Positions 8,013 to 15,389 of a DNA stretch of 28,713 bases are shown one piece after another. Position 1 is the first letter of the stretch. The number at the start of each line of letters is the position of its first letter. A program made the position numbers and the translations under genes. Origin of the DNA: JAKACA01 sp050008715. Its GTDB lineage: Bacteria; Actinomycetota; Acidimicrobiia; Acidimicrobiales; Bog-793. The stretch lies in the NCBI GenBank assembly GCA_050008715.1, contig JBEKMC010000034.1, positions 1 to 28,713 on the forward strand, in the 5' to 3' direction. The notes beneath the pieces are model-generated. The model worked only from the letters and a program-made list of their open reading frames with translations, made no database searches and was not told the DNA's origin.

Positions 8013-8025
8013 GTCCAACTTGGAC
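8013..8025. promoter_or_regulatory. 13-bp perfect palindrome upstream of mch
   Basis: GTCCAA-C-TTGGAC lies 31 bp upstream of the mch ATG in the 76-bp gap after the DUF6941-like gene. It may be an operator or a small hairpin (five-bp stem, ACT loop). No promoter hexamers were found beside it, so its role is open. Confidence 0.35.
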
Positions 8026-8057
8026 ACCGGCGTCGATGAGGCCTCGACCCGGCGTGC

Positions 8058-8501
8058 CTACTCGACTTCGTCCTCGACCGGCCGGGGCGGGCGGGTGGAG
8101 AACGAGAGCACCCAGTCCGGCTGGCTCTCGCCGTCGATGGTCAAGCGCCAGCTGAACCGGCGGTCCGCCTCGAGCGGGAGCGGACCGAAGTTCACCGCAA
8201 GAGCGACGTCGATCGGGCTCCCTTCGGGGAGGTTCGGCGGGCGGTCCACCCGGATGTCGCCACCGACCTCCATCGGGCGCTCCCCTTCCGGCGTCTCCAC
8301 GAGGACCGAATGCCCGTCCTCGTCGACGAGGAACAGCTCCCAATGGTGGGGCGAGCCGGCGGCGATCCAGTCGACGTCGATCTTCATGGCAACGGCGGAC
8401 GGCATGGCGCCGGGGCCTGTCACGCTCCAACCGCCCCCGAGGATGTACAGCTTGCCGTCGGCTACTTGGGCCGAGTCGCACAACATCATGGTCACTCGCA
8501 C
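8058..8501 (-). CDS. DUF6941-like conserved protein
   Basis: A 147-residue protein of unknown function. It opens MRVTMMLCDSAQVADGKLYI followed by LGGGW, the signature I associate with the DUF6941 family, and continues as an all-beta small domain ending in DWVLSFSTR and an acidic tail. No signal peptide, transmembrane segment or catalytic motif is visible. The GTG at 8501 is supported by a TAGCGT -10 element 7 bp upstream, which would give a leaderless mRNA; the in-frame ATG at 8489 or 8486 is an alternative. It heads the probable mch-mutY unit and diverges from mcd across 61 bp. Confidence 0.75.
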   Translation of the reverse strand: MRVTMMLCDSAQVADGKLYILGGGWSVTGPGAMPSAVAMKIDVDWIAAGSPHHWELFLVDEDGHSVLVETPEGERPMEVGGDIRVDRPPNLPEGSPIDVALAVNFGPLPLEADRRFSWRLTIDGESQPDWVLSFSTRPPRPVEDEVE

Positions 8502-8508
8502 GGGCGAG

Positions 8509-8514
8509 ACGCTA
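8509..8514 (-). promoter_or_regulatory. -10 element, leaderless-type, for the DUF6941-like gene
   Basis: TAGCGT on the minus strand, 7 bp before the GTG start. TTTGCG lies 16 bp further upstream as a weak -35. The expected transcription start falls on or beside the start codon. Confidence 0.5.
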
Positions 8515-8549
8515 TCGCCGCGGCCGCCCCCGCAAACTCACGTCGCCGG

Positions 8550-8555
8550 TACCCT
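8550..8555 (+). promoter_or_regulatory. -10 element, leaderless-type, for mcd
   Basis: TACCCT, 7 bp before the mcd ATG, with no recognisable -35. A GAGG at 8556-8559 is too close to the ATG for a good ribosome site. Confidence 0.4.
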
Positions 8556-8562
8556 GAGGCCC

Positions 8563-10224
8563 ATGACGGTGACCGACTCGACCCACCCCCGGCTCGTTGA
8601 TCTCGTCGCTGCCGCTACGGCCTGCGAGCTGGCATCGGCGACCGTGGAGAGAGCGGCGGCCCGCCTCGCCGAGCTGAGCGACGGCGGCAAGCGACTCGAC
8701 GATCACCAGGTGCTGGCGTACGACCTCGCCCATGCGAGCGCCGGCGTGCGGACGGCAGCTGCGGCACTGCGCTACGGCGCCCACGGCCCGACGGAGGCCC
8801 GGCTCGCAGCCGTCTTCGTCGCCGACGTCGTTGCCGACCTCGTCGCCCGAACGAGCGGGCGAGAAGCTGAGTGGGGGATGGAGCCCGGCTGGCACGGGGA
8901 GATCTCGGCCTTCCTGCAGGCCGCTCGTGATCCGGCGGCATTGGGATCGCTCGCCGAGACGCCCGGCCCGACTCACCTCGATGAGGATTTCGAGCTCGTT
9001 CGGGACAGCTTTCGCCGTTTTGGTGCCGAGCAGATCGCACCGCGTGCCGAGCACATCCACCGAGCCAACGCCGACATCGACGAGGAGATCATCGAGGGTC
9101 TTGCCGCCATGGGCGGCTTTGGGCTGTCGGTGCCCGAAGAGTACGGAGGATTCGCCACGGGCGGCGCCCACGACTACATGGGCATGGTCGTGGCGACCGA
9201 GGAGCTCTCACGGGCCTCGCTCGCGGCCGGGGGCTCCCTCGTCACGCGCCCGGAGATCCTCACCCGGGCGATCCTCAACGGAGGGACGGAAGCCCAGAAA
9301 CAGCGCCTGCTCCCGAAGATCGCCTCCGGCGAGATGATGGTGGCAGTGGCGGTGACGGAACCCGACTTCGGCTCCGACGTCGCGAATATCTCCGTGACGG
9401 CGAGCCCGGCCGACGGCGGTGGATGGCTCGTGAACGGCGTGAAGACGTGGTGCACGTTCGCCGCCCGTGCCGACGCCCTCATGCTGCTGGCGCGTACGGA
9501 CCGCGACAAGTCGAAGGCTCACCGGGGCCTCTCGCTCTTCGTCGTGGAGAAGCCGCATGCGGACCCCACCGGCTTCACGCTCACACAAGAGGCGGCCGAG
9601 AACGACCGGCCTGCCGGCTTGCCGGAAGGTCGGATGGAGGGCCGGCCGATCGACACGATCGGCTACCGCGGGATGCATTCCTACGAGCTCTCCTTCGAGA
9701 ACTGGTGGGTGCCGGGAGAGAACCTCGTGGGCGAAGGGGATGGGGAGGGCCGGGGTTTCTACTTGCAGATGGCGGGTTTCGAGAACGGGAGGTTGCAGAC
9801 CGCCGCACGCGCCATCGGTGTGATGCAGGCGGCCTACGAGGCCGGGCTCGCCTACGCCCGGCAGCGCACGGTCTTCGGCAAACCCATCATCGAGTACCAG
9901 CTGACCCGAGCCAAGCTCGGGCGTATGGCCGCCATGATCCAGGCCGGCCGGCAGTTCGCATACGAGGTCGCCGCCATGATGGCGCGGGGCGAGGGATCCA
10001 TGGAGGCCTCCATGGTGAAGGCTTACGTGTGCCGTGCGGGCGAATGGGCGAGCCGCGAGGCGATGCAGATCCACGGCGGGATGGGGTACGCGGAGGAGTT
10101 CCCCGTCAGCCGGTTGTTCGTGGACGCCCGGGTCCTCTCGATCTTCGAGGGCGCCGACGAGACGCTGTGCTTGAAGGTGATCGCCCGGCGGCTCGTCGAG
10201 CAGGCTTGCGCGTCGCCCGCGTGA
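8563..10224 (+). CDS. mcd: (2S)-Methylsuccinyl-CoA dehydrogenase
   Basis: This FAD acyl-CoA dehydrogenase family enzyme would oxidise methylsuccinyl-CoA to mesaconyl-CoA in the ethylmalonyl-CoA pathway, passing electrons to ETF. It has 553 residues, far longer than ordinary acyl-CoA dehydrogenases (about 380), because of an extra N-terminal region (1-139); such an extension is known in methylsuccinyl-CoA dehydrogenase. Visible motifs are VTEPDFGSDVA (flavin/substrate segment), FENGRLQTAARAIGV, RTVFGKPIIEYQ, IHGGMGYAEEFPVSR from residue 503, and SIFEGADE with the putative catalytic base Glu529. The ATG at 8563 follows a TACCCT -10 box by 7 bp; the open frame upstream is antisense to another gene. 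Its TGA overlaps the GTG of the next gene, an exporter. Specificity is inferred from architecture and from nearby mch and mcl. Confidence 0.85.
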   Translation: MTVTDSTHPRLVDLVAAATACELASATVERAAARLAELSDGGKRLDDHQVLAYDLAHASAGVRTAAAALRYGAHGPTEARLAAVFVADVVADLVARTSGREAEWGMEPGWHGEISAFLQAARDPAALGSLAETPGPTHLDEDFELVRDSFRRFGAEQIAPRAEHIHRANADIDEEIIEGLAAMGGFGLSVPEEYGGFATGGAHDYMGMVVATEELSRASLAAGGSLVTRPEILTRAILNGGTEAQKQRLLPKIASGEMMVAVAVTEPDFGSDVANISVTASPADGGGWLVNGVKTWCTFAARADALMLLARTDRDKSKAHRGLSLFVVEKPHADPTGFTLTQEAAENDRPAGLPEGRMEGRPIDTIGYRGMHSYELSFENWWVPGENLVGEGDGEGRGFYLQMAGFENGRLQTAARAIGVMQAAYEAGLAYARQRTVFGKPIIEYQLTRAKLGRMAAMIQAGRQFAYEVAAMMARGEGSMEASMVKAYVCRAGEWASREAMQIHGGMGYAEEFPVSRLFVDARVLSIFEGADETLCLKVIARRLVEQACASPA

Positions 10225-11828
10225 GCACTGCCACCCCGAGCCTCGGGGCACGGGACAACGCCGACGGCGACGTTCAGGCTCGCAAGTGGTGGACCCTCGG
10301 AGCCGTGTGCGTCGGCATCTTCATGCTGCTGCTCGACATCACGATCGTCAACGTCGCCCTTCCGGCCATCGAGCACGCCTTCCACGCTCCGCTCTCCGAT
10401 CTCCAGTGGGTGCTCGACGCCTACGCCCTGACGCTGGCGGCCTTCCTGTTGACGTCGGGCTCGCTGGCGGACCGCCTCGGGCGCCGGAGCGTGTTCGCGG
10501 CAGGGATCGGCATCTTCACGCTCGGCTCGCTGCTGTGCGGTGTCGCCACGAATGCCTTGTTCCTCATCCTCGCGAGGGGTTTCCAAGGCCTCGGGGGCGC
10601 CGTCATGTTCTCGACGTCGTTGGCGCTGCTGGCCAATGCGTTCCACGGCCGAGACCGCGGCACTGCATTCGGCGTCTACGGCGCTGTCACCGGTGTCGCC
10701 ATCGCCGTGGGCCCGGTCATCGGAGGCGTCATCACGAGTGGCATCTCCTGGCGGTGGATCTTCTTCGTGAACGTGCCGATCGGGATCGTCGCCTTCGTGG
10801 TGACGATGGTCAAAGTCGAGGAGTCCCGCAACCCCGAGGGACCACGTCCGGACTACCTCGGCTTCGTCACGTTCTCGGCCGGGCTGGCGGCCCTCGTGTT
10901 CGCGATGATCCGATCGACCGCCGACGGCTGGACCTCCACGTTCGTAGACGGATCGCTCATCGCATCCGCGGTGCTGCTGGCCTGCTTCGTGGCCGTCGAG
11001 CTGCGGCAGGCGACACCGATGCTCGATTTCAGCTTGCTCCGGTTGCCGACGTTCTCTGGTGGCCTCGTCGCCGCCTTCGGCATCAATGCCTCTCTCTTCT
11101 CGCTGTTCACCTACGTCGTCCTCTACCTGCAGAACCTGCTCGGGCTCTCGGCCGTCGGTGTCGGCGTCCGGTTCCTCGTGCTGAGCGGGGCCACGTTCCT
11201 CACCGCCGGCCTCGCCGGCCGCCTGACGAACCACGTCCCCGTGAAGCTGCTCATCGTCCCCGGTTTCGTCGTGACGGCGGTCGGCATCCTCCTCATGCGG
11301 GGGATCACCCTTGGCGACTCCTGGACGCACCTGATCCCTGGCCTCATCCTTGCGGGGGTCGGATCCGGATTCATCAACGTCCCACTCGCCTCCACAGCAG
11401 TGGGCGTCGTCGAGCCCTCGCGTTCGGGCATGGCGTCGGGCATCAACTCCACGTTCCGCCAGGTCGGAACGGCCACCGGCGTCGCCGCACTCGGTTCGAT
11501 CTTCGCCAGCCGGATCCGGGACACGATCACCGCTCAGCTGGCAGGGACGCCGTTGCACGCCGCCTCCGGCACGATCGCCTCGGCCGTCTTGAGCGGCCAG
11601 ACGTCGGCCCCATCCGGCTCGCACACGTCGCCGGCGGTCACCGAGCTCGTTCGGCGGGCCATCGGCCTGGGCTTCATCGACGGGCTGAACGACATCCTCC
11701 TCATCGGCGGAATCGTCGCCATCGTGGCGGCGGCGCTGTGCGCCGTGCTCATCCGTCAGAAGGACTTCGTGTCGACGGCCGCCCCAGGATCACGAGCGCC
11801 TGAGCGCACCGGAGCTGAGCTCAGCTGA
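10221..11828 (+). CDS. DHA2-family (14-TM) MFS exporter
   Basis: A 535-residue major facilitator of the EmrB/QacA type, a proton-driven inner-membrane exporter. It has LDITIVNVALPAIEHAF in TM1, the motif-A-like loop GSLADRLGRRSVF, RGFQGLGGAVM, GPVIGGVI and SWRWIFFVNVPIG, and about fourteen hydrophobic segments. The GTG start overlaps the mcd stop (GTGA), so translation is probably coupled and the two genes share an mRNA. The usual DHA2 substrates are drugs or dyes, but the coupling suggests a CoA-pathway acid as a possible substrate (inference). It converges with the DUF167 gene two bases downstream. Confidence 0.9.
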   Translation: MSTATPSLGARDNADGDVQARKWWTLGAVCVGIFMLLLDITIVNVALPAIEHAFHAPLSDLQWVLDAYALTLAAFLLTSGSLADRLGRRSVFAAGIGIFTLGSLLCGVATNALFLILARGFQGLGGAVMFSTSLALLANAFHGRDRGTAFGVYGAVTGVAIAVGPVIGGVITSGISWRWIFFVNVPIGIVAFVVTMVKVEESRNPEGPRPDYLGFVTFSAGLAALVFAMIRSTADGWTSTFVDGSLIASAVLLACFVAVELRQATPMLDFSLLRLPTFSGGLVAAFGINASLFSLFTYVVLYLQNLLGLSAVGVGVRFLVLSGATFLTAGLAGRLTNHVPVKLLIVPGFVVTAVGILLMRGITLGDSWTHLIPGLILAGVGSGFINVPLASTAVGVVEPSRSGMASGINSTFRQVGTATGVAALGSIFASRIRDTITAQLAGTPLHAASGTIASAVLSGQTSAPSGSHTSPAVTELVRRAIGLGFIDGLNDILLIGGIVAIVAAALCAVLIRQKDFVSTAAPGSRAPERTGAELS

Positions 11829-11835
11829 GCTCAGC
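11814..11835. terminator. 22-bp perfect palindrome carrying both convergent stop codons
   Basis: Two overlapping copies of GCTGAGCTCAGC make one self-complementary block that can fold as a 9-bp stem with an AGCT loop. It contains the exporter stop (11826-11828) and the DUF167 stop (11831-11833) in opposite orientation. There is no T-tract, so bidirectional termination is inference. Confidence 0.5.
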
Positions 11836-12136
11836 CGGTCCCCGGGCCCGGGCTGGGGCCGGGATGCAGTGCCAGCAGCTCTGCCAGACGCCTGGCCAGT
11901 GACGCATCGTCGCCGGCTACCTCGACGACCTTCGTCCGGGCGCGAGCGCCCGACAGGAGCCTGACGGACCGCGGCGGGACCGAGAACGCTTCGGCGACAG
12001 CGTGAAGCGCCGCCTCCGTGGCCTTGCCGTCGACTGCTCGCTGTGACACCCGCACGACGAGGCAGGACCCGTCGTCGTAGCTGCCACCAACCGCCGGCGA
12101 GGACGATCCGGGCCGCACCCGGACGCTCAACCGCAC
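11831..12136 (-). CDS. DUF167 (YggU-type) family protein
   Basis: A 101-residue DUF167 protein: MRLSVRVRPGSSSPAVGG at the start, VVRVSQRAVDGKATEAAL (the family's V-x-A-P-x-x-G-K-A-N region, here diverged), then VRLLSGARARTKVVEVAG. The family is small, cytoplasmic and of unknown function. The GTG start at 12136 lies 25 bp after the mcl stop, so the two genes are probably cotranscribed. The C-terminus is Gly/Pro-rich. Confidence 0.8.
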   Translation of the reverse strand: MRLSVRVRPGSSSPAVGGSYDDGSCLVVRVSQRAVDGKATEAALHAVAEAFSVPPRSVRLLSGARARTKVVEVAGDDASLARRLAELLALHPGPSPGPGTG

Positions 12137-12161
12137 GGTGCGGGCGGCCGCCTCGCCACGG

Positions 12162-13100
12162 TCACGTCTCCGAACGCTTGAGGCCGGCCCGCTCGCCGCG
12201 ACCCACGAACTTGAGCGCCATCTTGCGGCTGGCCTCGTCGATCATCTCGTCGCCGAACATGACGGCGCCTTTCATCTCGTGCTCGGTCGCCTGCTTGTAG
12301 GCGTCGAGGATCGCCCAGGCGTGGTCGAACTGTTCCTGGGTGGGCGAGTAGAGCTCGTTCAGGATCGTCACCTGGTCCGGGTGCAGCGCCCATTTGCCGT
12401 CGTAGCCGAGGATACGGGTGCGCTTGCAGTAGTCGCGAAAGGCGTCAGGCTCACGGACTTTGAGGAAAGGCCCGTCGATGACCTGCAGGCCGTTCGCACG
12501 CCCGGCCATGAGGATCTTGGAGAAGACGTAGTGGAAGTGGTCTCCAGGGTAGTCAGGGATCTGGACGCCGCCAGTGAGGACGGGCATCTCGAGCGAGGCG
12601 GCGAAGTCCGCCGGCCCGAAGATGATCGTCTCCAAGCGGGGGGAAGCCGCGCAGATCTCCTCCACGTTGATGAGGCCGCGCGCCGTCTCGATCTGGGCCT
12701 CGATGCCGACGTGGCCGGCGGGCAGCCCGACGTTCTCCTCGATCTGGGTGAGGAGAAGGTCGAGGGCGACGACTTCGGCCGCGCTCTGCACCTTCGGCAG
12801 CATCACCTCGTCGAGCCGCTCTCCGGCTCCCGACACGACCTCGATGACGTCGCCGTAGGTCCACCGGGTGTCCCAGGCGTTCACGCGCACGCAGAGGACG
12901 CGGTCGTCCCAGGCGAGCTCCCGGATGGCCGAGACGACCTTCGCACGCGCCGCCTCCTTCTCGAGCGGCGCCACGGCATCCTCGAGGTCGAGAAACGTCA
13001 TGTCCGCCGGCACACCCGGCGCCTTGGCGAGGAAGCGCTCGCTCGAACCGGGGACGGACAGGCAGGAGCGGCGCGGCATGGATCGGGTTCGAGCGGACAT
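12162..13100 (-). CDS. mcl: L-malyl-CoA / beta-methylmalyl-CoA lyase
   Basis: A CitE/HpcH-fold CoA-ester lyase (312 residues) that cleaves (2R,3S)-beta-methylmalyl-CoA to glyoxylate and propionyl-CoA, and reversibly handles malyl-CoA. Motifs are RRSCLSVPGSSERFL, TFLDLEDAVAP (residues 35-45), VRVNAWDT with Arg72, GIEAQIETARG with metal ligand Glu138, FGPADFAAS with metal ligand Asp165, and GKWALHPDQV near the C-terminus. The ending GDEMIDEASRKMAL closely resembles streptomycete Mcl proteins encoded beside ccr, as I recall them. The ATG at 13100 was chosen; an ATG at 13079 would also leave the domain intact. With mcd and mch nearby, a pathway role is likely. A CitE-like side activity cannot be excluded. 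Confidence 0.87.
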   Translation of the reverse strand: MSARTRSMPRRSCLSVPGSSERFLAKAPGVPADMTFLDLEDAVAPLEKEAARAKVVSAIRELAWDDRVLCVRVNAWDTRWTYGDVIEVVSGAGERLDEVMLPKVQSAAEVVALDLLLTQIEENVGLPAGHVGIEAQIETARGLINVEEICAASPRLETIIFGPADFAASLEMPVLTGGVQIPDYPGDHFHYVFSKILMAGRANGLQVIDGPFLKVREPDAFRDYCKRTRILGYDGKWALHPDQVTILNELYSPTQEQFDHAWAILDAYKQATEHEMKGAVMFGDEMIDEASRKMALKFVGRGERAGLKRSET

Positions 13101-13160
13101 GTTCCGTATCTTTCCACCCTGGCCGATCCGCCGGCCAGAACGGCGGTGCGTCAGGCGATC

Positions 13161-13202
13161 GTGGCTCAGGCGATGTGGCTCAGGCGATGTGGCTCAGGCG
13201 AT
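13161..13202. repeat. 14-bp tandem repeat at the 3' end of the dlh-type gene
   Basis: Three exact copies of GTGGCTCAGGCGAT, with a partial copy before them. Read on the minus strand each unit repeats the final codons His-Ile-Ala and the TGA stop. The functional stop is the first one reached (13194-13196); the others are duplicated into the 3' untranslated region. Confidence 0.95.
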
Positions 13203-13877
13203 GTGGTCGCGCAGGAAGGCGAGGGTGCGCTCCCAGGCAAGTGCTGCGGCCTCGGGGTCGTAGACCTCCGGCCTCGTGTCGTTGAAGAAGGCGTGGTCGG
13301 CTTCGGGGTAGACGTGCACGGTGACGTCGTCGTTGCCGGCGTCCCGGATCGCCTGAGCCATCTCGCCGGCCACGTCGGGCGTGACCCAGTCGTCCTTGCC
13401 GGCGCACTGGATCAACACCGCCGCCGTGATCGCCGAGTAGTCAGGGGCGGCGTCCTGCCAGGGGATTCCGCCGTAGAAGGGAACGACGGCGGTGACGGCG
13501 TCGTGTCGCTGGCCCGCCAGCACGAAGGCCAAGCCGCCGCCCATGCAGAAACCCACCACGCCAACCCCGCTCCCGTCGCCCTTGTCCCGCACGACGTCGA
13601 CGGCTCCACTCAGATCCTTGGCGGCTCGCTCGAGCTGGAGCGCCATCATCTTCTTGCCCGCCTCGTCCGGCTCGGTCGTCTTCTCGCCGTGGTACAGATC
13701 CGGCCCCAAGGCGACAAAACCCTCCGCAGCGAACCGGTCGCACAGATCCTCGATGTGAGGGACGAGGCCCCACCACTCCTGGATCACGACCACTCCGGGG
13801 CCGGCTCCCGACTCGGGCAGCGCCAGGTAGCCCTGGCCGGTCGATCCGTTGCTCGGGAACTCGATCATCTCACCCAT
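13194..13877 (-). CDS. Dienelactone hydrolase family protein
   Basis: A 227-residue alpha/beta hydrolase of the dienelactone hydrolase family, probably cytoplasmic. It shows GPGVVVIQEWWGL near the N-terminus, the nucleophile elbow GFCMGG with a catalytic Cys (typical of this family), Asp in AGKDDWVTP, and His in PEADHAFFND. The substrate is unknown; true dienelactone hydrolases act in chloroaromatic breakdown, but most homologues do not, and no catabolic genes surround it. The ATG at 13877 follows a TAGCTT -10 element by 7 bp. The stop codon lies in a 14-bp tandem repeat. Confidence 0.9.
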   Translation of the reverse strand: MGEMIEFPSNGSTGQGYLALPESGAGPGVVVIQEWWGLVPHIEDLCDRFAAEGFVALGPDLYHGEKTTEPDEAGKKMMALQLERAAKDLSGAVDVVRDKGDGSGVGVVGFCMGGGLAFVLAGQRHDAVTAVVPFYGGIPWQDAAPDYSAITAAVLIQCAGKDDWVTPDVAGEMAQAIRDAGNDDVTVHVYPEADHAFFNDTRPEVYDPEAAALAWERTLAFLRDHIA

Positions 13878-13884
13878 GACCGAG

Positions 13885-13890
13885 AAGCTA
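13885..13890 (-). promoter_or_regulatory. -10 element, leaderless-type, for the dlh-type gene
   Basis: TAGCTT on the minus strand, 7 bp before the ATG at 13877. There is no ribosome site in the short gap and no clear -35. Confidence 0.45.
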
Positions 13891-13965
13891 TCTCGCCGCG
13901 CCGGCGCACACGTGATCGACCGTACTCATGATCGACGTGACACAACCCAATGCGAGACTTGGTGG

Positions 13966-15318
13966 ATGCGTCTCGCGCGCCATGCCGGCCGGCAGCGGCT
14001 GCCCACGATCGTGCGGGTGTTGCTCGGCGCCTCCTTCGTCTCCGACGTCGGAAGCGGTCTGACGTTGCCGTTCTTGTTGATCTACCTCCATCAGGTGCGA
14101 CACGTCAGCCTCGAAGTGACAGGGCTGCTCATCGGACTGCTCGCCGTAGTCGGCCTGCCAGTGGGCGCCGCCACCGGGGCGCTCGTCGACCGCCTCGGGG
14201 TCCGCACGATCGCCGTGCTCGCGCTCGGACTGAACGCCCTCGGCGCGGCCTCGCTCGTGCTCGCCCACAGCACGGCCTCGGCCGTCGGGCCGATGCTGCT
14301 CTTCGGCCTCGGCTCCGGCATGTCCTGGCCCGCCTGGTTCGCCCTGCTCAGCGTCGTCGCCCGTGAGCGCGACCGTCCGCGGCTGTTCGCCCTCAACTTC
14401 CAGCTGCTCAACCTGGGGCTCGGGATCGGCTCGGTCATCGCCGGCCTCGCCGTCCACGTGGCCGACCCGGGAAGCTTCGTCGCCATCTACCTGGCCGACG
14501 CTGGCACCACGATCGTGGTCGCCGTCGTCCTCATGCTGCTCCCGGCACGAACCTTCTCCATCGTGGAGGAGTCCCCGGCGTCCGTGAAGGAGACGCCGGC
14601 GCCGTTGCCGGGCGCCGATCCCCCGGCCTCACGAGACGAGGCCTCGACGCCCTCGACGGGCCGCGGCGGGTACCGGCAGGTGCTCTCGGACCGGCGCATG
14701 CGGCGCTTCCTCGTGACGACGACCGTGCTCGCCCTCGCCGGGTACGGCGCCATCAATGCAGGCCTCGTCGGGTACGCGACCACGGTCGTGCACGTGACCC
14801 CGCGGACCATCTCGGTCGCCTTTGCCGCCAACACGGCCTTCATCGTGGCAGCCCAGCCGCTCGGGCTCCGCGTCGTGCGCCTCATGCGCCGGACGACGGC
14901 GCTGTCGCTCGTGGCAGCGTTCTTCGCCGGTTCCTGGGTGATGCTCTGGTTGGCCGGCTTCTGGCCCCGCTCCACGGTGGGCGACGCCGTCACCGTCGGC
15001 ATGTTCGTGGTCTTTGCCGCCGGCGAAGTCCTTCTCAGTCCCGTGCAGGGCCCGCTCGTCAACGAGTTCGCACCGCCCGAGCTTCGGGGGCGCTACAACG
15101 CCGCCTCGACGACGGTGTACTCGCTCGCCTCGGTGGTCAGCCCGGCCGTGGCGGGGATCATGCTCGGCGCCTCCCTCGGCCCCGAGTATCTCGGGCTGCT
15201 CGTGGCGTGTTGCGTGGGATGCGTCTTCGGCTTCGGTTGGCTGCGGGCGATCCTCACACCGGACGAGGACCAAGCGCCGGGCCGCGACCGCGAGCTCGAG
15301 ACCGCTCCGACGCCCTAG
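13966..15318 (+). CDS. 12-TM MFS transporter
   Basis: A 450-residue major facilitator. It has about twelve hydrophobic segments, with LPFLLIYLHQVRHVSLEVTG after TM1, the loop GALVDRLGVRT as motif A, and a cytoplasmic Pro/Ala/Glu-rich loop at about 205-235 between the two halves. The second half includes EVLLSPVQGPLVNEFAPPELRGRYNA, typical of MFS drug or sugar efflux-like proteins. The substrate is unknown. The ATG at 13966 has GGTGG immediately upstream; no better start exists before the first helix. The gene stands alone between the divergent dlh-type gene and a convergent unit. Confidence 0.85.
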   Translation: MRLARHAGRQRLPTIVRVLLGASFVSDVGSGLTLPFLLIYLHQVRHVSLEVTGLLIGLLAVVGLPVGAATGALVDRLGVRTIAVLALGLNALGAASLVLAHSTASAVGPMLLFGLGSGMSWPAWFALLSVVARERDRPRLFALNFQLLNLGLGIGSVIAGLAVHVADPGSFVAIYLADAGTTIVVAVVLMLLPARTFSIVEESPASVKETPAPLPGADPPASRDEASTPSTGRGGYRQVLSDRRMRRFLVTTTVLALAGYGAINAGLVGYATTVVHVTPRTISVAFAANTAFIVAAQPLGLRVVRLMRRTTALSLVAAFFAGSWVMLWLAGFWPRSTVGDAVTVGMFVVFAAGEVLLSPVQGPLVNEFAPPELRGRYNAASTTVYSLASVVSPAVAGIMLGASLGPEYLGLLVACCVGCVFGFGWLRAILTPDEDQAPGRDRELETAPTP

Positions 15319-15361
15319 CACCGCGCACGCCGGGCGACCGCTGGTGCTTCTCGGGCCTCTG

Positions 15362-15382
15362 GCGCAGCTCAGCCAGCTGCGC
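15362..15382. terminator. Stem-loop between convergent genes
   Basis: GCGCAGCT-CAGCC-AGCTGCGC, an 8-bp perfect stem with a 5-nt loop, sits in the 71-bp gap between the MFS stop (15318) and the stop of the opposing gene (15390). No T-tract follows on either side. A bidirectional terminator is the simplest reading. Confidence 0.5.
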
Positions 15383-15389
15383 AGCCGGC

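Noticed and set aside
7982..8057. N-terminal extension of Mch from the GTG at 8002
   Set aside because: The added residues (MCDYKRG) do not resemble the family start and no promoter or ribosome site supports them; kept only as an alternative.
10023..11624. 533-codon minus-strand frame opposite the first DHA2 exporter
   Set aside because: Low-complexity Arg/Glu/Asp/Gly product, whereas the sense strand encodes a typical 14-TM exporter.
12138..13931. 597-codon plus-strand frame across mcl and the dlh-type gene
   Set aside because: It runs antisense to two well-supported genes and shows no domain or ribosome site.
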